DNA of 8,413 nt, from positions 1-8,413 of the forward strand of contig JAGXHS010000013.1 of the NCBI GenBank assembly GCA_024636075.1, read 5' to 3'. The notes beneath the pieces are model-generated. The model searched no databases, was not told where the DNA came from, and saw only the letters and a list, made by a program, of their open reading frames with translations. A program made the position numbers and the translations under genes. This document shows positions 1 through 6,029 of this stretch, one piece after another (position 1 is the first letter of the stretch; each line of letters opens with the position of its first letter). Source of the DNA: Propionibacteriaceae bacterium. GTDB lineage: Bacteria; Actinomycetota; Actinomycetes; Propionibacteriales; Propionibacteriaceae.

Positions 1-1946
1 CCTTGGGTGGCCCGTGGGAGTTCCCGCACCCCGAATCGGCCGTGCAAGTCGACTTCGGTGGCTACACCGAGAAGACCGTGGACGAGAATGGCGTCGAACG
101 AACCAACTGGGTTCCGTCATGGAACGTGCTCGGGGTACCACACAACTACATGGTGCCCGGGTATCTGAACGGCAGGGTCAACACGCTCCGGCTGTGGAGT
201 GCACAGGCCACCAAGGCCTTCGACCTGCAGATCTTCAACGCCGGCGACTACGCGCAGGCGGTGCGGGCGCAGACTTTCGCGCAGAACATTACCAAGGTGC
301 TTTACCCGGAGGACTCCACCCCTCAGGGCAAGGAGCTGCGGCTGCAGCAACAGTACTTCTTCGTCACCTGTTCGCTTCGCGACTTCCTCGATGACCTGGA
401 GCCGGGTTTTGACCTGCATCGCCTCAGCGAGCGGATCATCTTCCAACTGAACGACACCCACCCAGTGATCGCGGTTCCAGAACTGATGCGCATCCTGGTC
501 GACGAGAAGAAGATGGACTGGGCGGACGCATGGCAGATCACCAGGAAATGCTTCGCCTACACCTGCCACACGCTGCTGCCCGAAGCGCTCGAAGTGTGGT
601 CCACCGAGCTGCTCGGTCGACTGCTGCCGCGCCACCTGGAGATCATCTACCGCATCAACGACGACTTCCTCGAAGAGGTCCGTAAGGAATTCCCCGGCAA
701 CGAGGTGATGCCACGACGGATGTCGATCATCGCGGAGTTCCCTGAGCGCTCAGTCCGGATGGCGCACCTGGCCACGGTGGCAGCGGTGAAGGTCAATGGG
801 GTCGCCGAGTTGCAATCACAGCTGCTGCGACAAAGGGTGCTCGCCGATTTCGCTGACTACTACCCCGACAAGTTCACCAACGTGACCAACGGCGTCACTC
901 CGCGGCGGTTCATCAAGCTGGCCAACCCGGGCTTGGCGGCGCTCATCTCCAGCAACATCGGCAAGGGCTGGTTGAACAAGCTGGACCGGCTGCGCGAGTT
1001 GGAGCCGCTCGCCGAGGACGAGGACTTCCGGGTCGAGTTCATGAAGGTGAAGCAGGCAAACAAGGATCGGCTGCGGAAGGTGTTGCTCGAGCGTGACGGC
1101 ATCGTGCTTCCCCACGGCCACCTGCTGGACGTGATGGTGAAGCGCATGCACGAGTACAAGCGCCAGAGCCTGAAGCTGCTGCACCTGGTGAGCCTGTACG
1201 AGCAGATCACCTCCGGCAAGCTTGACCCGAAAGACATGACGCCTCGCACGATGGTCTTCGGTGCGAAAGCGGCTCCGGGCTACCGGTTCGCCAAGGAGAC
1301 GATCCACCTGATCAATTCGGTGGCACGAGTGGTCAACAACGACCCGAGGGTCGAAGGACGACTGCACATCGCCTTCCCAGCGAACTACAACGTCACCCTC
1401 GCAGAGCGGTTGATCCCGGCGGCGGACCTGTCGGAGCAGATTTCGCTGGCGGGGCTGGAGGCATCCGGCACCGGCAACATGAAGTTCGCGTTGAACGGAG
1501 CCCTCACCATCGGCACCGACGACGGTGCCAATGTCGAGATTCGGAAACTCGTGGGTGACAAGCACTTCTTCCTGTTCGGCATGTCCGAGCCGGAAGTCTC
1601 CGAGGCGCAGCGCCGTGGTTATCACGCCGAGAAGCGCTACGAGCGCAACCCGCAGCTGAAGGCCACGATGGATCTGATCGCATCGGGTGCCTTCTCCGAC
1701 GGTGACCCGCGCCGCTTCGACTCGTTCGTGGCAAATCTGCTGCACGACGACCGGTACATGGCCCTTGCCGACTTCGAATCCTACGTGGCAGCTCAGAAGC
1801 GAGTGGAGGAGTATTACGCCGACCCGCACGCCTGGGCGCGTTCGGCGATCCTCAACGTTGCTCGGACCGGCTTCTTCTCATCGGATCGCTCGATGCGGGA
1901 GTACCTGGAACGCATCTGGTACACCGGCAACGGGGTGACCAACTGA
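1..1946 (+). CDS. glgP: Glycogen/alpha-glucan phosphorylase, 5'-truncated by the window edge
   Basis: Glycogen phosphorylase (EC 2.4.1.1) removes glucose from the non-reducing ends of cytoplasmic alpha-1,4-glucans with phosphate, giving glucose 1-phosphate. The reading frame is open from the left edge; the TTG at 3 is internal, because LGGPWEFP matches the conserved GNPWEFP segment far inside the family. About 170-185 residues are therefore missing. Counting from that Leu as residue 1, visible motifs are NDTHP (150-154), an active-site segment YTCHTLLPEALE (186-197), NVTNGVTPRR, KRMHEYKR (380-387, with K386 matching rabbit K574), and the pyridoxal-phosphate site EASGTGNMK with the Schiff-base Lys at 494 (rabbit K680). 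Spacing between these motifs matches the family, so there is no internal deletion. The gene ends at TGA 1944-1946. One oddity is Cys188, where most homologues I recall have Asn just before the active-site His. Family assignment is very secure; glycogen versus maltodextrin preference is not decided by the sequence. Confidence 0.97.
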   Translation, partial: LGGPWEFPHPESAVQVDFGGYTEKTVDENGVERTNWVPSWNVLGVPHNYMVPGYLNGRVNTLRLWSAQATKAFDLQIFNAGDYAQAVRAQTFAQNITKVLYPEDSTPQGKELRLQQQYFFVTCSLRDFLDDLEPGFDLHRLSERIIFQLNDTHPVIAVPELMRILVDEKKMDWADAWQITRKCFAYTCHTLLPEALEVWSTELLGRLLPRHLEIIYRINDDFLEEVRKEFPGNEVMPRRMSIIAEFPERSVRMAHLATVAAVKVNGVAELQSQLLRQRVLADFADYYPDKFTNVTNGVTPRRFIKLANPGLAALISSNIGKGWLNKLDRLRELEPLAEDEDFRVEFMKVKQANKDRLRKVLLERDGIVLPHGHLLDVMVKRMHEYKRQSLKLLHLVSLYEQITSGKLDPKDMTPRTMVFGAKAAPGYRFAKETIHLINSVARVVNNDPRVEGRLHIAFPANYNVTLAERLIPAADLSEQISLAGLEASGTGNMKFALNGALTIGTDDGANVEIRKLVGDKHFFLFGMSEPEVSEAQRRGYHAEKRYERNPQLKATMDLIASGAFSDGDPRRFDSFVANLLHDDRYMALADFESYVAAQKRVEEYYADPHAWARSAILNVARTGFFSSDRSMREYLERIWYTGNGVTN

Positions 1947-1981
1947 GACTGTCCACGCGACACGCCGTGGGGGGATGAGAT

Positions 1982-2010
1982 TTGGGCAAGATTCATGGTC
2001 CGCCTATTGA
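1982..2010 (+). promoter_or_regulatory. Possible sigma-70-type promoter
   Basis: TTGGGC (1982-1987) and TATTGA (2005-2010) are separated by exactly 17 bases and sit in the only relatively AT-rich stretch of the gap. A start near 2017 would transcribe the hairpin array that follows rather than a protein gene. The hexamers match consensus only partly, so this is suggestive. Confidence 0.3.
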
Positions 2011-2046
2011 TTTGTTCATCGGTTCGCGATAGACAGATTGCACGTT

Positions 2047-2134
2047 CCCCCGAAACGGGGTGCGGGACGCAAGACCAGTCGAGGATTCGCTAATCGGGTT
2101 CGTCCCGGGAACGCCCCGTTGTGATGCGCGGGGG
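2047..2134 (+). repeat. Three nested inverted repeats forming an ~88-nt rod
   Basis: CCCCCG (2047-2052) pairs with CGGGGG (2129-2134), AACGGGG (2054-2060) with CCCCGTT (2114-2120), and CGGGACG (2063-2069) with CGTCCCG (2101-2107). All 20 pairs are Watson-Crick, separated by small asymmetric internal loops. Inside, GATT (2084-2087) can pair with AATC (2092-2095) around CGCT. A competing local hairpin, CCCCG (2048-2052) with CGGGG (2056-2060), would leave a 3-base loop, so two alternative folds are possible. Confidence 0.6.
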
Positions 2135-2154
2135 CGAGCCAAAGACGGCTTGCC
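2133..2154 (+). repeat. Hairpin, 8-bp stem with one G-T pair
   Basis: GGCGAGCC (2133-2140) pairs with GGCTTGCC (2147-2154) around the 6-base loop AAAGAC. Its first two bases are shared with the outer helix of the rod 2047-2134, so the two stack or compete at that point. No T-run follows, so it is not a classical intrinsic terminator. Confidence 0.5.
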
Positions 2155-2156
2155 GA

Positions 2157-2181
2157 GATCGGATCATCACACCGATCATCA
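2157..2181 (+). repeat. Small hairpin plus direct repeat GATCATCA
   Basis: GATCGG (2157-2162) can pair with CCGATC (2172-2177). The 8-mer GATCATCA occurs at 2162-2169 and again at 2174-2181, a 12-base period. It may be part of the RNA-like structure or a DNA-binding site; the sequence does not decide. Confidence 0.35.
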
Positions 2182-2220
2182 GTGAGCCGCTGGGAAGCTC
2201 ATACCTCCCCAGCGGCTCAC
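2182..2220 (+). repeat. Strong hairpin 1 with CTCATAC loop
   Basis: GTGAGCCGCTGGG (2182-2194) and CCCAGCGGCTCAC (2208-2220) form a perfect 13-bp stem. After an A-C mismatch, AG (2196-2197) pairs with CT (2205-2206), leaving the 7-base loop CTCATAC (2198-2204). No T-run follows on either strand. It may terminate transcription, as U-less hairpins are thought to do in actinobacteria, but the loop identity with the next hairpin suggests a further role. Confidence 0.75.
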
Positions 2221-2239
2221 GCCTGTGTCAGGACGTATT

Positions 2240-2270
2240 CGGCCCTGCGCACTCATACTGCGCAGGGCCG
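2240..2270 (+). repeat. Strong hairpin 2 with the identical CTCATAC loop
   Basis: CGGCCCTGCGCA (2240-2251) and TGCGCAGGGCCG (2259-2270) form a perfect 12-bp stem around the loop CTCATAC (2252-2258). The stem is unrelated in sequence to that of 2182-2220, yet the loop is the same. Read on the minus strand it covers the last codons and the stop (complement of 2253-2255) of the small ORF there. It could be a bidirectional terminator between glgP and that ORF. Confidence 0.75.
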
Positions 2271-2471
2271 TGAACATTCTGCGCCCCGCGGCAGTCGACC
2301 TGAGGTAGCCACACCGAACGGTGACCAGATCACCGAGGAATGTTTGCGCAGGTTCGACGACACAATCGACACAGCTTCCCCGGCGCCGTCGTTGAGCACC
2401 GCCTTGCCCGTTGCGGTGGCGAAACCGAACACCTGTTTGGCGGTGACGTCCTGCCAATGTCTCAGCCGCAC
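2253..2471 (-). CDS. Candidate small protein of unknown family (72 aa)
   Basis: An uninterrupted minus-strand frame runs from GTG 2471 to TGA at 2253-2255; an in-frame ATG at 2525 would make it 90 aa and overlap ilvD. Its codon-position GC is coding-like: in the first 49 codons I count roughly 59%, 45% and 80% G+C at positions 1, 2 and 3, the order expected of a real high-GC gene. CAGGG (complement of 2479-2483) lies 7 bases before the GTG, a passable ribosome binding site. The product begins MRLRHWQDVTAKQVFGF and is Thr/Ala/Val/Gly-rich in the middle, with no signal peptide, clear membrane segment or recognised motif. The last ~20 codons lose the third-position bias. It could be a real small gene divergent from ilvD, a decayed gene fragment, or chance. 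Confidence 0.25.
   Translation of the reverse strand: MRLRHWQDVTAKQVFGFATATGKAVLNDGAGEAVSIVSSNLRKHSSVIWSPFGVATSGRLPRGAECSRPCAV
2319..2335. promoter_or_regulatory. 17-bp inverted repeat, possible operator
   Basis: CGGTGA (2319-2324) and TCACCG (2330-2335) form a perfect 6-5-6 inverted repeat, the shape of a dimeric repressor site. It lies about 180 bases before ilvD, which is far for a repressor of that promoter. Given how GC-rich the region is, a chance palindrome is quite possible. Confidence 0.2.
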
Positions 2472-2503
2472 GGGACAGCCCTGTTGCTCTGAGGTGGATC
2501 GCC

Positions 2504-2515
2504 TAGTCTTGACCC
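2504..2515 (+). promoter_or_regulatory. -10 element placed for a leaderless ilvD transcript
   Basis: TAGTCT (2504-2509) fits the actinobacterial TANNNT -10 form and ends six bases before the A of the ilvD ATG at 2516. Transcription would then start at or next to the ATG. No Shine-Dalgarno sequence sits at a usable distance; the purine run GAGGTGG (2491-2497) is 18 bases away. No convincing -35 hexamer is visible at 16-18 bases (CTGTTG 2481-2486 is poor). Confidence 0.5.
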
Positions 2516-4354
2516 ATGCCTGCATTGCGTTCCCGCACCACCACCCACGGCCGCAACATGGCGGGTGCCCGCGCCCTGTGGCGGGCCACCGGCATGACCG
2601 ACTCCGACTTCGGTAAGCCGATTGTCGCCATCGCGAACTCGTTCACCCAGTTCGTGCCCGGCCACGTCCATCTGAAAGACATGGGACAACTGGTTGCCGG
2701 AGCGATCGCCGAGGCGGGGGGAGTGGGTCGCGAGTTCAACACCATCGCCGTGGACGACGGCATCGCGATGGGCCACAGCGGCATGCTCTACTCACTGCCG
2801 AGCCGCGAGATCATCGCCGACTCGGTGGAATACATGGTGAACGCACACCAGGCCGACGCACTGGTGTGCATCTCCAACTGCGACAAGATCACCCCTGGAA
2901 TGCTGATCGCCGCGTTGCGGCTGAACATCCCCACCGTCTTCGTTTCCGGTGGCCCGATGGAGGCTGGCACCGCAGTGATCAACCCTGACGGCACCGCCGA
3001 AACGCGATTGGATCTGATCGACGCGATGGTGATGGCCGTCGACCAGAGCGTCTCCGACGCGACCATCGACACCGTCGAGGCGAATGCCTGCCCCACCTGC
3101 GGTTCCTGCTCGGGCATGTTCACCGCCAACTCCATGAACTGCCTCACTGAAGTGCTCGGTCTGTCACTTCCGGGTAACGGCTCCACCCTGGCGACGGCCG
3201 TGGCCCGCAAGGAACTGTTCCTGGAGGCCGGTCGACTGTCGGTGCGCAATGCAAAGAAATGGTACGAGAACGACGACGCCTCGGTTCTGCCGCGATCGGT
3301 GGCCAGTAAGGAGGCGTTCAAGAATGCGATGCGCATCGACATCGCTATGGGCGGTTCCACCAACACGGTGCTGCACCTGCTGGCTGCGGCTCACGAGGCG
3401 GGCGTCGACTTCGACCAGCGCGACATCGACGCGCTGTCCAAGGTGACGCCGTGCCTGTGCAAAGTGGCTCCCAACACTCACAACTACTACATGGAGGACG
3501 TGCACCGCGCGGGCGGTATCCCCGCCATCATGGGCGAACTGCGCCGCGCCGGAATGCTCGATGCTGCCCATTCGGTGCATTCGGCGGATCTGGACAGCTG
3601 GTTGACCACCTGGGACGTTCGTTCGGGTGACCCGTCCCCCACCGCTGTGGAACTGTTCCACGCCGCGCCTGGTGGTGTGCGCACCACCGAAGCTTTCTCG
3701 TCGACCAACCGGTGGAAGGATCTGGACACCGACGCCGAGAACGGCTGCATCCGCTCCGTGGAACACGCATACACCGCCGATGGTGGTCTCGCCGTGTTGT
3801 ACGGCAACCTCGCGGAGGACGGTGCCATCGTCAAGACCGCAGGCGTGCCGGTGGAGCAGTGGGAGTTCACCGGGACAGCCGTGGTCACCGAATCGCAGGA
3901 GGCTGCCGTCGACGCGATTCTGACCGGTGCGATCAAGCCCGGTGACGTCGTGATCGTCCGCTACGAAGGACCGAAGGGTGGGCCGGGGATGCAGGAGATG
4001 CTTTACCCGACCGCCTATTTGAAGGCAACAGGACTTGGCCCCGACTGTGCTCTGATCACCGACGGACGTTTCTCCGGAGGCTCCACGGGTCTCGTCATCG
4101 GCCACGTCAGCCCCGAGGCAGCTTCTAGCGGCAGCATCGGACTGGTCAAGAACGGTGACACGATCGAGATCTCCATCCCTGATCGACGATTGCATCTCGC
4201 AGTGAGTGACGAGGTGCTGGCTGAACGCCGGACCGCCCGCGACGCCGCTGGTTGGGTTCCTGCGGATCGTGATCGTCAGGTGTCGGCGTCCTTGAGGGTG
4301 TACGCCTCCCTCGCCCTCTCCGCGGACAAAGGTGCCGCTCGACACATCGACTGA
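2516..4354 (+). CDS. ilvD: Dihydroxy-acid dehydratase
   Basis: Dihydroxy-acid dehydratase (EC 4.2.1.9) converts 2,3-dihydroxy-isovalerate and 2,3-dihydroxy-3-methylvalerate to the 2-keto acids that become valine (and leucine) and isoleucine; it is cytoplasmic and needs an Fe-S cluster and Mg2+. The 612-aa length and N-terminus (RTTTHGRNMAGARALWRATG) match the long E. coli/Corynebacterium form. Visible landmarks are cluster cysteines C122 in CISNCDKITPGM and C195 in ACPTCGSCSG (192-198), the Mg-binding D123 and adjacent K124 (carbamylated in known enzymes), the MQEMLYP segment with E494, and the catalytic Ser520 in ITDGRFSGG. None of these residues is missing. The ATG at 2516 is chosen because it starts the family N-terminus exactly and sits six bases after a TANNNT element. 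The stop is 7 bases before the lipid kinase ATG, suggesting a shared mRNA. Confidence 0.98.
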   Translation: MPALRSRTTTHGRNMAGARALWRATGMTDSDFGKPIVAIANSFTQFVPGHVHLKDMGQLVAGAIAEAGGVGREFNTIAVDDGIAMGHSGMLYSLPSREIIADSVEYMVNAHQADALVCISNCDKITPGMLIAALRLNIPTVFVSGGPMEAGTAVINPDGTAETRLDLIDAMVMAVDQSVSDATIDTVEANACPTCGSCSGMFTANSMNCLTEVLGLSLPGNGSTLATAVARKELFLEAGRLSVRNAKKWYENDDASVLPRSVASKEAFKNAMRIDIAMGGSTNTVLHLLAAAHEAGVDFDQRDIDALSKVTPCLCKVAPNTHNYYMEDVHRAGGIPAIMGELRRAGMLDAAHSVHSADLDSWLTTWDVRSGDPSPTAVELFHAAPGGVRTTEAFSSTNRWKDLDTDAENGCIRSVEHAYTADGGLAVLYGNLAEDGAIVKTAGVPVEQWEFTGTAVVTESQEAAVDAILTGAIKPGDVVIVRYEGPKGGPGMQEMLYPTAYLKATGLGPDCALITDGRFSGGSTGLVIGHVSPEAASSGSIGLVKNGDTIEISIPDRRLHLAVSDEVLAERRTARDAAGWVPADRDRQVSASLRVYASLALSADKGAARHID

Positions 4355-4361
4355 TCCGGTG

Positions 4362-5333
4362 ATGCGCCGACTCGGGGTGGTGCTGAACCCGGTGCACCGC
4401 GGAGCGGAGGGGATCGTCCGTCAGCTCCAGCATCGCGCAGATGAACTCGGCTGGTCAGTGGTCGCTGTGCGACGAACCACGATCGAAGCCCCGGGAGCGG
4501 AACCAGCCGCCGAGTTGGTGGCCTCGGGTGCGGATCGGATTGTCGTGATCGGTGGTGACGGCACTTTGCGCCACGTCGCCGGTGTGCTCAGCGGATCACC
4601 GGTCGAACTGGCCTTCATTCCCACTGGGACCGCCAACCTGTTCAGCAGAAATGTGCGGCACATGATGGGCGGCCTCACCCCCATCGAGGTGGCTTTGGCT
4701 GAGGCCACGCGGCCAATCGATGTCGGGTGGGCTGAGGTGAAGACCGTCGATGGATGCACTGTTCAGGAACCATTCTTGACGATGCTCGGCCACGGCCACG
4801 ATGCCGGCATCGTGGCGCAGGTCTCGCCGCAGCGCAAACGCCAGTTCGGCTGGCTGGCCTACTTCCTGCCCGCCGTGCGAGGGATGGCGGCACGCGGCTC
4901 ACGGTTCCAAATGGTTCTCGACGGCGCACCCACTCGCGAACTGACGGCATGGTCAGTGCTGGTCGTCAACGGATCCATGATCCCCGGTGCGACGATCAAC
5001 CCGCAATCCCGAGTCGACGACGGAATCGTTGAGGTGATGATCGTGTCACCAGCCAACCTCGGCCACTGGGCGTTGATCGCAGCCAAAGGGGTCCTGCGGA
5101 TGGATCGCACCGTCGCTGGGCTGGACGAGTATCGGGCGAGCCGGGTGGCGCTGCGGCCAGACGTCCCACTTCCGCTGCAACTCGACGGAGATGTCATCTC
5201 TGACGTCACGCAGGTCACGGTCAGTGTGGCGCTTGGTGCCCTGCAGGTGTGCTCAGGCGGAGATTCGGCGTCGGATGGTGACGGCGAGAATGGCGACGGC
5301 AGCCAGCAGGGCGGCGACAGCCGTCAGCACTGA
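4362..5333 (+). CDS. Diacylglycerol kinase/sphingosine kinase-like lipid kinase
   Basis: This is a DAGK-catalytic-domain protein (DgkB/YegS/LCB5 superfamily), which phosphorylates a lipid hydroxyl such as diacylglycerol with ATP at the inner membrane face; the exact substrate is not readable. Numbered from ATG 4362, the nucleotide-binding motif IGGDGTLRH has GGDGT at 64-68, followed by FIPTGTANLFSRN (PTGTANLF 87-94), and later DDGIVEVMIV and PLQLDGDVI, the usual C-terminal lobe signatures. The ATG at 4362 puts the family's VVLNP strand at the N-terminus and lies 7 bases after the ilvD stop, suiting termination-reinitiation. GTG 4332, inside ilvD with GGA five bases upstream, would add 10 residues and is the main alternative. 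The last 26 residues, from 5253 on, are a Gly/Asp/Ser/Gln-rich tail outside the fold and antisense to the convergent TspO-like gene. No membrane segment is evident. Confidence 0.88.
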   Translation: MRRLGVVLNPVHRGAEGIVRQLQHRADELGWSVVAVRRTTIEAPGAEPAAELVASGADRIVVIGGDGTLRHVAGVLSGSPVELAFIPTGTANLFSRNVRHMMGGLTPIEVALAEATRPIDVGWAEVKTVDGCTVQEPFLTMLGHGHDAGIVAQVSPQRKRQFGWLAYFLPAVRGMAARGSRFQMVLDGAPTRELTAWSVLVVNGSMIPGATINPQSRVDDGIVEVMIVSPANLGHWALIAAKGVLRMDRTVAGLDEYRASRVALRPDVPLPLQLDGDVISDVTQVTVSVALGALQVCSGGDSASDGDGENGDGSQQGGDSRQH

Positions 5334-6029
5334 CTCCGGTTCGTCGGTGAGCCGTCCCACCACGATCCAGCCAAGACCCCACGCCATCGCAGCGGCGACA
5401 GCCAACCGGGCTCCCAGCGCCTTGCTGAACCAGATGCCCAGACCACCCGCCCCGGCGATCACCAGTGCCGCCAGGATGTCCGAGACGATGGCGCCGAATT
5501 CGACCCCACCCGAGACCAGCGCGGCGGTGACATTTGCGGCCGTGGCGACGGCAACCCATCCCAGGTACAGCCCGAAGGTGCCGTCAATGATGGCTTTGTC
5601 ACCAAGAGAGCCGGCGTCGTGCTGGCTGGCTCGACGCAGCAGCAGCCCCAGGGTGATCGCCAGGGCGAAGATCACGGCGACGCTGACGGCGATCCAGCCC
5701 TGTTGGGTGACCAGCAACCACGCGGCGTTGAGCACCATGCTGAGCGCCACCAGCCAGCCGATGGCGCGATGCCGCGCCCGGGTGGTCTGCGAGGGGAGCC
5801 ACTGATAGATGGCGTAGGCGAGCAGGCCCAGATAGATCACCGACCAGATCGAGAAGGCCGGACCGGCGGGAGCCAGCCGGGTCGCATCGGCCGCCAGGGC
5901 TCCACCCGAAGACTCCTCGACCCGGGTGCCGATGGCTCCGGTCCCGACCAGGGTGCCGACGAGACAGAACATCTCCGCGACGGTCACGGTGATCTGGCGA
6001 AGTCGGTCGGCCATCGTGGGAGAGTTCAT
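5253..6029 (-). CDS. TspO/MBR-family-like multi-spanning membrane protein
   Basis: The 258-aa product is very hydrophobic, with about eight possible transmembrane helices at roughly residues 14-35, 55-78, 89-107, 111-132, 151-173, 178-202, 206-225 and 232-252. The segment APAGPAFSIWSVIYLGLLAYAIYQ (from 53) resembles the PPGW.F.IVW..LY signature of TspO/MBR tryptophan-rich sensory proteins, and tryptophans recur through the helices (W62, W77, W92, W104, W112, W158, W200, W217, W221). Classic TspO has about 160 residues and five helices, so this is the longer relative often annotated as a tryptophan-rich sensory protein; ligand and role are unknown. ATG 6029 is chosen, with AGG eight bases upstream; ATG 6014 is an alternative. 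It starts 36 bases after the DUF2126 stop on the same strand, so cotranscription is likely. Its 3' end overlaps the lipid kinase gene by 81 bp, encoding its last helix and basic end RRRISA. Confidence 0.8.
   Translation of the reverse strand: MNSPTMADRLRQITVTVAEMFCLVGTLVGTGAIGTRVEESSGGALAADATRLAPAGPAFSIWSVIYLGLLAYAIYQWLPSQTTRARHRAIGWLVALSMVLNAAWLLVTQQGWIAVSVAVIFALAITLGLLLRRASQHDAGSLGDKAIIDGTFGLYLGWVAVATAANVTAALVSGGVEFGAIVSDILAALVIAGAGGLGIWFSKALGARLAVAAAMAWGLGWIVVGRLTDEPESVLTAVAALLAAVAILAVTIRRRISA

Larger units (their letters stand above)
2017..2270 (+). ncRNA. Candidate structured non-coding RNA (hairpin array)
   Basis: At least five stem-loops follow one another after the possible promoter at 1982-2010: a three-helix rod (2047-2134), hairpins at 2133-2154 and 2157-2177, and two strong hairpins with identical loops (2182-2220, 2240-2270). 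The last hairpin lies about 245 bases before ilvD, which appears to have its own start-proximal promoter, so the array is unlikely to be an ilvD leader. It could be an independent small RNA, a structured 3' UTR of glgP with a double terminator, or structured DNA. Strand is inferred only from the promoter-like sequence and the glgP direction; no known RNA family was recognised. Confidence 0.3.
1947..2515. other. 569-bp gap rich in inverted repeats
   Basis: No known protein or RNA family was recognised in this gap. Left to right it holds a weak hairpin just after glgP (CCACG 1953-1957 with CGTGG 1966-1970, no T-run), an AT-richer stretch with a possible promoter (1982-2010), an extended RNA-like rod (2047-2134), hairpins at 2133-2154 and 2157-2177, and two strong hairpins at 2182-2220 and 2240-2270. 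It then holds a minus-strand ORF (2253-2471) containing a 17-bp inverted repeat (2319-2335), and the presumed ilvD promoter next to 2516. I found no tRNA, tmRNA, RNase P RNA or familiar riboswitch consensus. Confidence 0.85.

Noticed and set aside
816..1829. 337-aa open frame on the minus strand inside glgP
   Set aside because: It lies fully antisense to a strongly conserved glgP region, has no recognisable motif, and is the kind of shadow frame that high-GC codon bias produces.
1953..1970. Hairpin after the glgP stop as an intrinsic terminator
   Set aside because: Only a 5-bp stem with an 8-base loop and followed by G-run rather than T-run; too weak to call.
1968..2000. tmRNA-like start (GGGGGGATGAG)
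   Set aside because: The conserved tmRNA 5' segment, tag reading frame and 3' TTCGATTCC end are all absent.
2095..2107. T-arm-like CGGG-TTCGT-CCCG, a possible tRNA
   Set aside because: The loop has 5 bases rather than 7, and no acceptor, D or anticodon arms can be placed around it; it is better explained by the nested rod 2047-2134.
2047..2220. ilvD leader attenuator, T-box or riboswitch
   Set aside because: No leader peptide rich in Ile/Val/Leu, no T-box sequence or known aptamer core, and ilvD appears to start transcription at its own ATG.
2182..2616. 144-aa plus-strand frame running through the gap into ilvD
   Set aside because: It begins inside a hairpin, runs out of frame into ilvD, is rich in Cys/His/Pro at the end, and shows GC2 above GC1, unlike a real gene.
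3164..4345. 393-aa open frame on the minus strand inside ilvD
   Set aside because: Antisense to conserved ilvD sequence, Gly/Arg/His/Val-rich with no family resemblance; a codon-bias shadow.
5191..5805. 204-aa plus-strand frame over the TspO-like gene
   Set aside because: Its Ser/Thr/Ala/Pro/Arg-rich sequence is the antisense of a convincing membrane protein; no domain or ribosome binding site.
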